A stretch of DNA of 12,633 nucleotides from Firmicutes bacterium CAG:124 (GTDB lineage Bacteria; Bacillota; Clostridia; Oscillospirales; Oscillospiraceae). Position numbers and translations under genes: made by a program. The notes under the pieces were generated by a model. The model was not told the origin of the DNA and searched no databases. It was given only the letters and a program-made list of their open reading frames with translations. Below are positions 6,923 to 12,633 of the stretch, one piece after another. The stretch lies in NCBI GenBank assembly GCA_000432135.1, contig HF990561.1:31103-43735 (forward strand). The letters are read 5' to 3'. Position 1 is the first letter of the stretch. Every line of letters begins with the position of its first letter.

Positions 6923-8020
6923 TTACACGTTGAACAGGAAGTTCACGACATCGCCGTCGTGCATGATGTATTCCTTGCCCTCGCTGCGCAGCAGGCCCTT
7001 TGCCTTCGCATTGGCCAGCGTGCCGCAGGCCTTGAGATCGTCGAAGGCGATGACCTCGGCGCGGATAAAGCCGCGTTCAAAGTCGGAATGGATCTTACCG
7101 GCGGCCTGCGGGGCCTTCGTGCCCTTTTTGATGGTCCATGCGCGGCACTCGTCCGCGCCTGCCGTCAGGAAGGAGATGAGGCCCAGCAGCTCGTAGCTGC
7201 ACTGGATCAGCCGGTCAAGGCCGGACTGCTGCAATCCCAGCGCTTCCATGAACATGGCCTTCTCGTCCGGGTCGTCAAGCTCGGCAATGTCGGCCTCAAG
7301 CTTTGCGCAGATGGGCAGGACCTCGCTGCCCTCCTTCGCGGCCAGCGCCTGCACCTGCGTGAAATACTTGCAGGCTTCGGGTTGGTTTACGTCGTTTTCA
7401 CTCAGGTTTGCGGCATAGATCGTCTTGCGGAGCGTCAGCAGATCGCTGGTGGCGATCATGGCGGCGTCGTCCTCGGAGCATTCGAACGTGCGAGCCAGAT
7501 TGCCTTCGTTCATATAGTCGCGCAGGGCCGTGAAGACCTCGACCTCGTGGTTGAAGCGCTTGTCGCCGCCCTTGGCGTTTTTCTGCGCCTTGTCGATGCG
7601 GCGGTCGATCATTTCAAGGTCGGCCATGATCAGCTCGGTGTTGATGATGTCGATGTCGCGCAGCGGGTCGGTCGAGCCCTCAACGTGCGTGACGTTTGCG
7701 TCGTCGAAGCAGCGCACGACATGGACGATGGCGTCGCAGCCGCGGATGTTGGCAAGGAACTTGTTGCCCAGACCCTCGCCTTTGGACGCACCCTTGACCA
7801 GACCCGCAATGTCGACGAATTCGATCACAGCGGGGGTGAACTTCTTGGGGTTGTGCTGGTCGCGCAGCCATTCGAGCCGCTTGTCCGGCACGGACACAAC
7901 GCCGACGTTCGGGTCGATGGTGCAGAACGCATAGTTGTCCGCCGCAACGCCCGCATTTGTAATTGCATTAAATAAGGTAGACTTGCCAACGTTTGGAAGC
8001 CCAACGATGCCCAATTTCAT
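6923..8020 (-). CDS. ychF: Redox-regulated ATPase YchF (Obg-family P-loop protein)
   Basis: YchF/OLA1 is a cytoplasmic, ribosome-associated P-loop ATPase linked to translation and stress responses. The 365-residue length matches the family. G1 is GLPNVGKST (7-15), the G3 motif is DIAGL (70-74), and the G4-equivalent is NLSE (205-208) rather than NKxD; the NxxE form is the feature that shifts specificity from GTP to ATP. A coiled-coil helical region follows the first half of the G domain (about 125-190), and a TGS domain fills the C-terminus (about 281-365). The start is supported by AAGGAG at 8031-8036. It stands alone with its own promoter and downstream hairpins, so its position tells little about function. 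Confidence 0.97.
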   Translation of the reverse strand: MKLGIVGLPNVGKSTLFNAITNAGVAADNYAFCTIDPNVGVVSVPDKRLEWLRDQHNPKKFTPAVIEFVDIAGLVKGASKGEGLGNKFLANIRGCDAIVHVVRCFDDANVTHVEGSTDPLRDIDIINTELIMADLEMIDRRIDKAQKNAKGGDKRFNHEVEVFTALRDYMNEGNLARTFECSEDDAAMIATSDLLTLRKTIYAANLSENDVNQPEACKYFTQVQALAAKEGSEVLPICAKLEADIAELDDPDEKAMFMEALGLQQSGLDRLIQCSYELLGLISFLTAGADECRAWTIKKGTKAPQAAGKIHSDFERGFIRAEVIAFDDLKACGTLANAKAKGLLRSEGKEYIMHDGDVVNFLFNV

Positions 8021-8076
8021 GGCTTCTTATCTCCTTTTCGCGCAAGGCCGGGGGAAAGCGCGGTTTATTTGCAGAT

Positions 8077-8105
8077 ATTGTACCACAGCGGCAGTCGTTT
8101 CTCAA
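8077..8105 (-). promoter_or_regulatory. Promoter of ychF
   Basis: On the minus strand -35 TTGAGA (8100-8105), a 17-bp spacer and -10 TACAAT (8077-8082) form a near-consensus sigma-A promoter. It begins just after the oadB terminator hairpin and gives a leader of about 50 nt. Confidence 0.85.
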
Positions 8106-8116
8106 TAGTGAAAATG

Positions 8117-8147
8117 AAAGACCGTGCTGCGGGGCAGCACGGTCTTT
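8117..8147 (-). terminator. Terminator of the oad operon
   Basis: A perfect 14-bp stem (8117-8130 with 8134-8147) and 3-nt loop lie 14 bases after the oadB stop. The minus strand continues CATTTTC, a short U-rich tail. It isolates the operon from ychF. Confidence 0.8.
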
Positions 8148-8160
8148 TGGAAAGCGGGAC

Positions 8161-9405
8161 TTAGCCGAAGACGGCGAGCAGGAAGCCTGCCGCGATGGCG
8201 GAGCCGATGACGCCCGCGACGTTCGGGCCCATGGCGTGCATGAGCAGGAAGTTGGCGGGGTTGGCCTTCTGGCCGACCATCTGGGAAACACGCGCGGCCA
8301 TCGGGACGGCGGAGACGCCGGCCGAGCCGATCAGCGGGTTGACCTTCTTGCCGGACAGCTTGCACATGATGTTGCCGCCGATGAGGCCGCCGGCCGTGGA
8401 GATGCCGAAAGCGACGAGGCCGAGGAAGATGATCTTCAGGGTCTCGGGCTTCAGGAAGTTGGAAGCGACCATGGTCGCACCGACAGAGGTGGACAGGAAG
8501 ATCGTGACGATGTTCATGAGTGCGTTCTGCACGGTGTCGGACAGACGATCGGTGCAGCCGCATTCACGGAACAGGTTGCCGAGCATCAGGCAGCCGATCA
8601 GCGGAGCCGTGGACGGCAGGAGCAGGATAACGAAGATGGTGACGATGATCGGGAAGAGGATCTTCTCGGTCTTGGAGACGACACGCGCCTGCACCATCTT
8701 GATCTTGCGGTCAGCGTCCGAGGTCATGAGCTTCATGATCGGGGGCTGGATCATCGGGATCAAAGCCATGTAGGAATACGCCGCGATGGCGATTGCGCCC
8801 AGCAGATGCGGGGCGAGCTTGTTGGTCAGGAAGATGGCCGTCGGGCCGTCCGCGCCGCCGATGATGCCGATGGAAGCAGCCTCGGGGCCGGTGAAGCCGA
8901 GGCAGATGGCGCCGAAGAAGGCGACGAACACGCCCAGCTGCGCAGCCGCGCCGAGCAGCAGGCTCTTCGGATCTGCGATCAGGGGGCCGAAGTCGGTCAT
9001 GGCGCCGACGCCCATGAAGATCAGGGACGGGTACAGACCGGCCTTGACGCCGATGTAGAAGATATCCAGCAGGCCTGCATTCGACAGAATGTGGCCGTAG
9101 CTGTGATAGTAGGGGCTGGTGGAGTCAAGGAACGCGCTCCAGAGCTCGGGGTGGTACATGGCGTTGGTCGCGTTCAGCTCGGGGTTGACCGCGTCCAGAC
9201 CGGGGAAGTAGCTGACGTTCGCAAGCAGACAGCCAAACGCGATGCCGACGAGCAGCAGCGGCTCGAAGCCTTTGACGATGCCGAGGTACAGCAGGACGCA
9301 GGCGATGACGATCATGACAAGGTTCTGCCAGCCGCCGTTTGCGAAGAAGCCCGCAAAGCCGGATTCCGTCGCCAGCTTTAACAGGGTATCACCAACATTA
9401 AACAT
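8161..9405 (-). CDS. oadB: Na+-translocating decarboxylase, beta (membrane pump) subunit
   Basis: OadB/GcdB/MmdB proteins decarboxylate carboxybiotin and couple this to Na+ export across the membrane. The 414-residue length is typical and the protein is strongly hydrophobic. The hallmark GGADGPTAIF contains Asp186, which aligns with the essential Na+-binding Asp203 of Klebsiella OadB. Using the same offset, the other functional residues of that enzyme fall on Tyr212, Asn356, Gly360, Ser365 and Arg372, all conserved, so the pump should be functional. The family alone does not tell oxaloacetate from glutaconyl-CoA or methylmalonyl-CoA decarboxylases; the oadA-type gene upstream points to oxaloacetate. 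It is last in the operon, and its ribosome site overlaps the stop of the biotin carrier gene. Confidence 0.96.
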   Translation of the reverse strand: MFNVGDTLLKLATESGFAGFFANGGWQNLVMIVIACVLLYLGIVKGFEPLLLVGIAFGCLLANVSYFPGLDAVNPELNATNAMYHPELWSAFLDSTSPYYHSYGHILSNAGLLDIFYIGVKAGLYPSLIFMGVGAMTDFGPLIADPKSLLLGAAAQLGVFVAFFGAICLGFTGPEAASIGIIGGADGPTAIFLTNKLAPHLLGAIAIAAYSYMALIPMIQPPIMKLMTSDADRKIKMVQARVVSKTEKILFPIIVTIFVILLLPSTAPLIGCLMLGNLFRECGCTDRLSDTVQNALMNIVTIFLSTSVGATMVASNFLKPETLKIIFLGLVAFGISTAGGLIGGNIMCKLSGKKVNPLIGSAGVSAVPMAARVSQMVGQKANPANFLLMHAMGPNVAGVIGSAIAAGFLLAVFG

Positions 9406-9412
9406 CTTTGAT

Positions 9413-9420
9413 CCTCCTTA
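9413..9420 (-). promoter_or_regulatory. oadB ribosome site fused to the carrier-gene stop codon
   Basis: The minus strand reads TAAGGAGG: TAA ends the biotin carrier gene and AAGGAGG is the oadB ribosome site, seven bases before its ATG. This is the same junction design as in the ABC operon at 5020-5027 and suggests translational coupling. Confidence 0.8.
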
Positions 9421-9849
9421 TGCCAGAACGACCAGCGGAGCACCCGTATCCACAACAGCGCCCTTGGTGGTCACGACCTGTGCGACCGTGCCGTCACGCG
9501 GGGCAAGGATCTCATTTTCCATCTTCATGGCCTCGAGCACGACCAGAATGTCGCCGGCCTTGACGGCCTGACCCTGGGAGCAGTTGACCTTCAGAATGTT
9601 GCCGGGCATCGGAGCCGCGACGACTTCGCCTGCGGCGACAGCCGTGGGAGCGGCGGGGGGTGCGGCAGGGGCGGGCGGGGGGGCGGGCGCGGCGGAGGGG
9701 GCGGCAGCGGGAGCAGCCGCGGGCGCAGGTGCTGCGGCGGGAGCGGGAGCGGCGGGCTTATATGCCTCGTACTCGTCGACGAGCATGGCCTGGCCTTCTT
9801 CGACCTCGACCTCGTAGGTTTTGCCGTTGAGCGTGATCTTGTATTTCAT
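9418..9849 (-). CDS. Biotin carboxyl carrier protein of the decarboxylase complex
   Basis: This 143-residue protein carries the biotin that shuttles CO2 from the carboxyltransferase to the membrane pump. It starts with a short beta-rich segment (1-27), followed by an Ala/Pro-rich flexible linker (about 31-71). A complete biotinyl domain (about 74-143) follows, with EAMKMENE, where Lys109 is the biotinylation site. It is free-standing, like GcdC/MmdC of glutaconyl-CoA and methylmalonyl-CoA decarboxylases, instead of fused to the alpha subunit as in Klebsiella OadA. The ATG at 9849 lies one base beyond the oadG stop (TGA at 9851-9853), and its AAGGAGG site is inside the end of oadG. The linker DNA is extremely G-rich on the plus strand. 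Confidence 0.95.
   Translation of the reverse strand: MKYKITLNGKTYEVEVEEGQAMLVDEYEAYKPAAPAPAAAPAPAAAPAAAPSAAPAPPPAPAAPPAAPTAVAAGEVVAAPMPGNILKVNCSQGQAVKAGDILVVLEAMKMENEILAPRDGTVAQVVTTKGAVVDTGAPLVVLA
9651..9762. repeat. G-rich low-complexity tract with G-quadruplex motif
   Basis: The Ala/Pro linker of the biotin carrier is encoded by DNA whose plus strand is almost all G with GC repeats. It has a run of six G (9655-9660) and a run of seven G (9677-9683). Bases 9668-9687 fit a compact four-run quadruplex pattern, G4-C-G3-C-G7-C-G3. The G-rich strand is the template strand of the gene. Confidence 0.7.
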
Positions 9850-9850
9850 A

Positions 9851-10207
9851 TCAGATGACCTCCTTCATCGATTTGAAGCGCAGGGTATTGAGGGGCTTGC
9901 CGAGCTTGTTGGCGACGATGGCCATGAGCATGGCGGCTTCGCGGTCGCCGACGTTATAGAGCTTGCATTCTCCGGCGGTGCCGGTGGCAAGTGCGGGGGC
10001 AGCCTTGGGCGCAGGAGCCGGAGCGGCAGTTGCTGCAGCGGGAGCGGCGGCAGGCGCGGTCTTCTTGGCAACCATGATCTTGCCGACGATCATAATGACC
10101 GCCATCAGCGCAATCAGACCGATAAACACGACGGCGTAGCCCAGCAGGGCTACGAGGCCTGCGGTACCGACGGAAATATCTTCCATCAAAGTATTGATCA
10201 GAAACAT
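9851..10207 (-). CDS. oadG: OadG-family small membrane subunit of Na+-pumping decarboxylase
   Basis: This 118-residue protein has one membrane helix (about 15-47). A Lys-flanked, Ala/Pro-rich linker (49-75) and a small cytoplasmic domain follow; the latter ends in AAMLMAIVANKLGKP and a basic tail. This is the architecture of OadG/GcdD, which tethers the soluble carboxyltransferase and carrier to OadB and helps assemble the complex. The ATG at 10207 has GAGG about ten bases upstream; a second in-frame ATG eight codons later (MEDIS) has no ribosome site, so the first is preferred. The gene lies 15 bases after oadA and one base before the biotin carrier gene. Family assignment rests on architecture and context more than on strong sequence motifs. 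Confidence 0.85.
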   Translation of the reverse strand: MFLINTLMEDISVGTAGLVALLGYAVVFIGLIALMAVIMIVGKIMVAKKTAPAAAPAAATAAPAPAPKAAPALATGTAGECKLYNVGDREAAMLMAIVANKLGKPLNTLRFKSMKEVI

Positions 10208-10222
10208 CTCAGGCCACCTCGC

Positions 10223-11623
10223 TTACGCTTCTTCGATGACGTAGGTGCAGATGTTTTCTTCCTTGGCCTTGCGATCCTCGAAGAACTTCATGGCCTGATC
10301 CGGATAGCAGATGTAGCTCATGACGTCCTCTTCCGAGCGTGCCAGATCGCCGAGTGCTTCCTTGGCCTTCTTGAAGTCCTCGCCGGTGCGCTTGGCGTCT
10401 TCAATGCGGCAGTCGACAGGCTTGCCGCCCTCGCCGAGGATCTTGGCCTGCAGCGATTCGGAGACGGGCGCGGGCGCGATGCCGTACTGGCCTCTGAAGT
10501 AGTTCTGCACTTCCTTGGAGACGATCTTGTAGCGCTCGCCCATCAGAACGTTGGTAACGGCCTGGTTGCCGACCATCTGGGACAGCGGCGTGACCAGCGG
10601 GGGATAGCCCAGATCCTTGCGGACCTCGGGGATTTCCTTGAGCGCTGCGTCGAACTTATCCATGGCCTTCATATCGGTCAGGTTCGCGATCATGTTGGAG
10701 AGCATACCGCCGGGAACCTTGTAGACGAGCGCCTGCGCGTCGGTCGCCATGGACTTGGCGCTGATGCGGCCGGAATCGACGTACTTCTGCTTGATGGGCT
10801 TGAAGTAATCGTTGACCTTGTTGATAACGTCCTCGTTCAGGCCCGTCTCGATGCCGTACTGGCCCAGAGCGTAGAACATGGTTTCGGTGGAGGGCTGGCT
10901 CGTGCCGTTGGAGAAACAGGAGGTCGCGCAGTCGATCACGTCGATGCCGGACTCGATGGCCTTCGTCACGGTCATGTAAGCCATGCCGGTGGTGCAGTGG
11001 GTGTGCAGGATCAGGGGGACATCGCCGACGGCGTCCTTGATGCCCTTGATGAGGTGCTCGGCCTCATACGGGCTCATGGTGCCGGCCATGTCCTTCAGGC
11101 AGATGGTATCGAAGCCCATGTTCTTGAGCTCCTTGCACATCTCGACATATTTTTCAACCGTATGCACCGGGCTCTGCGTATAGGAGATGCAGCCGGACGC
11201 AACGGTGTTCTTGGTGGCGTATTTCTTGGTGGCTTCCAGCGCGGTGGCGATGTTGCGGAAGTCGTTCAGTGCGTCGAAGATACGCAGGATGTCGATGCCG
11301 TTCTTGATGGACAGTTCGACGAACTTCTCGACGACATCGTCATGGTAGTGCTTGTAGCCGAGCAGGTTCTGGCCGCGCAGCAGCATCTGCAGCTTGGTGT
11401 CGGGCATGGCCTTGCGGATATCACGCAGTCTCTGCCACGGATCCTCGCCCAGATAGCGCAGGCAGGAATCGAACGTCGCGCCGCCCCAGCATTCCACGGA
11501 GTAATAGCCGGCCTTGTTCATTTCGGGCAGGATCTCGGCAAAATCAGAATACGGGAGACGGGTCGCCATCAGAGACTGGTTGGCATCACGAAGGACAGTT
11601 TCAGTAATTTGAACTTTTTTCAT
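10223..11623 (-). CDS. oadA: Oxaloacetate decarboxylase alpha subunit, carboxyltransferase domain only
   Basis: This 466-residue soluble enzyme moves the carboxyl group of oxaloacetate to biotin, leaving pyruvate. It is an HMGL-like TIM barrel of the OadA/pyruvate carboxylase carboxyltransferase class. RDANQSLMATR (12-22) supplies the metal-binding Asp13. Lys177 in CLKDMAG is the carbamylated lysine, and HTH at 207-209 gives the two metal histidines. A helical PYC_OADA domain follows (about 300-455). The protein stops before the linker and biotin domain that many OadA proteins carry; that domain is a separate gene two places downstream. The start has a GGAGGAG site. It is first in the operon, with a promoter at 11738-11766. 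PycB of pyruvate carboxylase is the main alternative, but the adjacent Na+ pump genes make a decarboxylase much more likely. Confidence 0.93.
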   Translation of the reverse strand: MKKVQITETVLRDANQSLMATRLPYSDFAEILPEMNKAGYYSVECWGGATFDSCLRYLGEDPWQRLRDIRKAMPDTKLQMLLRGQNLLGYKHYHDDVVEKFVELSIKNGIDILRIFDALNDFRNIATALEATKKYATKNTVASGCISYTQSPVHTVEKYVEMCKELKNMGFDTICLKDMAGTMSPYEAEHLIKGIKDAVGDVPLILHTHCTTGMAYMTVTKAIESGIDVIDCATSCFSNGTSQPSTETMFYALGQYGIETGLNEDVINKVNDYFKPIKQKYVDSGRISAKSMATDAQALVYKVPGGMLSNMIANLTDMKAMDKFDAALKEIPEVRKDLGYPPLVTPLSQMVGNQAVTNVLMGERYKIVSKEVQNYFRGQYGIAPAPVSESLQAKILGEGGKPVDCRIEDAKRTGEDFKKAKEALGDLARSEEDVMSYICYPDQAMKFFEDRKAKEENICTYVIEEA

Positions 11624-11692
11624 GTGTGCTCCTCCATTTTTTCACGCCGTATGGCGTTATCGATATGAAAACAGGACACATGGATGAAAAGA

Positions 11693-11722
11693 ACACGCTG
11701 CAGCGAGATTGCCGCAGCGTGT
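11693..11722 (-). other. Terminator-like hairpin in the oad operon leader
   Basis: A 12-bp stem with one G-U pair (11693-11704 with 11711-11722) and a 6-nt loop begins about ten bases after the predicted transcription start. On the minus strand it is followed by TCTTTTC. It resembles a weak intrinsic terminator in the 5' leader, so it may attenuate the operon or stabilise the 5' end. A second, 5-bp hairpin (11644-11657) lies just before the oadA ribosome site. Confidence 0.55.
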
Positions 11723-11737
11723 CTCGCGCTATCATCC

Positions 11738-11766
11738 AGTATACCTGATATCGGGCCGCGTGTAAA
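11738..11766 (-). promoter_or_regulatory. Promoter of the oad operon
   Basis: On the minus strand -35 TTTACA (11761-11766), a 17-bp spacer and -10 TATACT (11738-11743) closely match sigma-A promoters. The leader to the oadA ATG is about 110 nt. An imperfect palindrome centred on GTATAC overlaps the -10 and could be an operator, but this is weak. Confidence 0.85.
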
Positions 11767-11799
11767 ATCAAGCGGCTGTTAAGAAAATGCCTTAAAGCG

Positions 11800-11836
11800 T
11801 CCGAAGCCCGCTTGCGCGTCTGATACGGGCTTCGGA
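11800..11836 (-). terminator. pckA terminator hairpin (weak tail)
   Basis: An 11-bp perfect stem (11800-11810 with 11826-11836) with a 15-nt loop lies 16 bases after the pckA stop. The minus strand continues CGCTTTAAGG, so the U-tract is poor and some read-through into the oad operon is possible. Confidence 0.6.
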
Positions 11837-11852
11837 GAAAAATGCCTGGTGC

Positions 11853-12633
11853 TTAGAGCTGCGGGCCAGCTGCGACGAGCGCCTTGCCGGCTTCGTTGCC
11901 TTCGTACTTGACGAAGTTCTTGACGAAGCGGGAGGCGAGGTCCTTTGCCTTGACGTCCCAGTCAGCCGCATCGGCGTAGGTGTCGCGCGGATCGAGGATC
12001 TCGGTGGCGACGCCGGTCAGCTCGGTGGGGATCTCAAAGTCGAAGTACGGCAGCTTCTTGGTGGGTGCCTTGTTGATATCGCCGTTCAGGATGGCGTCGA
12101 TGATGCCGCGGGTATCCTTGATGGAGATACGCTTGCCGGTGCCGTTCCAGCCGGTGTTGACGAGGTAAGCCTTCGCGCCGCTCTTTTCCATCTTCTTGAC
12201 GAGCTCTTCGGCGTACTTGGTCGGATGCAGCTCGAGGAAGGCCTGGCCGAAGCAGGCGGAGAAGGTCGGGGTGGGCTCGGTGATGCCGCGCTCGGTGCCG
12301 GCCAGCTTCGCGGTGAAGCCGGACAGGAAGTAGTACTTGGTCTGCTCCGGCGTCAGGATGGAGACGGGGGGCAGAACGCCGAAGGCGTCGGCGGACAGGA
12401 AGATGACGTTCTTTGCGGCCGGTGCGGAGGAAACCGGGCGGACGATCTTCTCAATGTGGTCGATGGGGTAGGAGACGCGGGTGTTCTCGGTGACGGACTT
12501 GTCGGCGAAGTCGATCTTGCCGTCCTTGTCGAGCGTGACGTTCTCCAGCAGCGCGTTGCGCTTGATGGCGTTGTAGATGTCGGGCTCGGACTCCTTGTCG
12601 AGGTTGATGACCTTGGCGTAGCAGCCGCCCTCG
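11853..12633 (-). CDS. pckA: Phosphoenolpyruvate carboxykinase (ATP), C-terminal half
   Basis: The minus-strand frame is open from the right edge to a TAA at 11853-11855, giving 259 residues, about the last half of a ~535-residue enzyme. The ATG at 12191 is internal, not the start. The fragment begins EGGCYAK and contains TENTRVSYP, FLSADAFGVLPPVS, FLSGFTAKLAGTERG, PTPTFSACFGQAFL, NTGWNGTGKRISIKDTRG and DPRDTYA, ending AAGPQL. These match the E. coli PckA C-terminus almost motif for motif, including the nucleotide-binding arginines and the ISIKDTR loop. The enzyme interconverts PEP + CO2 + ADP and oxaloacetate + ATP in the cytoplasm; fermentative anaerobes often run it toward oxaloacetate. 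It precedes the oad operon in the same direction by 229 bases, with its own weak terminator. Confidence 0.96.
   Translation of the reverse strand, partial: EGGCYAKVINLDKESEPDIYNAIKRNALLENVTLDKDGKIDFADKSVTENTRVSYPIDHIEKIVRPVSSAPAAKNVIFLSADAFGVLPPVSILTPEQTKYYFLSGFTAKLAGTERGITEPTPTFSACFGQAFLELHPTKYAEELVKKMEKSGAKAYLVNTGWNGTGKRISIKDTRGIIDAILNGDINKAPTKKLPYFDFEIPTELTGVATEILDPRDTYADAADWDVKAKDLASRFVKNFVKYEGNEAGKALVAAGPQL

Noticed and set aside
10159..10183. oadG start at the second ATG (MEDIS)
   Set aside because: No ribosome site precedes it, while the ATG at 10207 has a GAGG upstream at an acceptable distance.
9821..11668. A 615-codon open frame on the plus strand opposite oadA and oadG
   Set aside because: Same antisense artefact: biased composition, no ribosome site, no domain, and the minus-strand genes carry intact catalytic motifs.
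11853..12191. A stand-alone 112-residue protein
   Set aside because: The frame continues to the right edge and the upstream residues match PEP carboxykinase, so 12191 is an internal methionine.

Overview
The window looks like chromosomal DNA of a strictly anaerobic, GC-rich Firmicute, most likely the Oscillospiraceae (Clostridium cluster IV; Oscillibacter or Flavonifractor-like). This is inference. It rests on a class III (oxygen-sensitive) ribonucleotide reductase, a Na+-pumping decarboxylase of the clostridial split-subunit type, a cell-surface protein with three SLH domains, strong GGAGG ribosome sites, sigma-A-type promoters and GC-rich codons. No phage, transposon, CRISPR, tRNA or rRNA signal was found.

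Layout, left to right. (1) 1-1635, plus strand: the 3' end of a secreted SLH-domain surface protein; its N-terminus lies outside the window. A perfect 16-bp hairpin, probably a bidirectional terminator, separates it from the convergent nrdD. All other genes are on the minus strand. (2) 1770-4134: nrdD, with a textbook promoter overlapped by two NrdR-box-like 16-mers spaced exactly 31 bp apart. (3) 4153-6795: a polar amino acid ABC importer operon, in transcription order lipoprotein binding protein, permease, ATPase, with its own promoter, an internal hairpin after the binding-protein gene and a strong terminal hairpin. (4) 6809-8105: ychF as a single-gene unit with promoter and tandem downstream hairpins. 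(5) 8117-11766: a four-gene operon for a Na+-translocating oxaloacetate decarboxylase: carboxyltransferase (oadA), small membrane subunit (oadG), free-standing biotin carrier protein, membrane Na+ pump (oadB). (6) 11800-12633: the C-terminal half of ATP-dependent PEP carboxykinase (pckA), cut by the right edge.

How the genes fit together: PckA interconverts PEP and oxaloacetate with ATP, and the Oad complex converts oxaloacetate to pyruvate while exporting Na+. Side by side they could form a route from PEP to pyruvate that conserves energy both as ATP and as a Na+ gradient. nrdD supplies deoxynucleotides under anoxia and is probably repressed by NrdR when dATP is abundant. The amino acid importer and YchF are ordinary housekeeping genes.

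No clearly undescribed system is visible. The points most worth a second look are the NrdR-box pair, the pckA-oad pairing, the split carboxyltransferase/biotin-carrier design with a G-rich, slip-prone linker, terminator-like leader hairpins, and a binding protein lacking the family's usual ligand-binding arginine.
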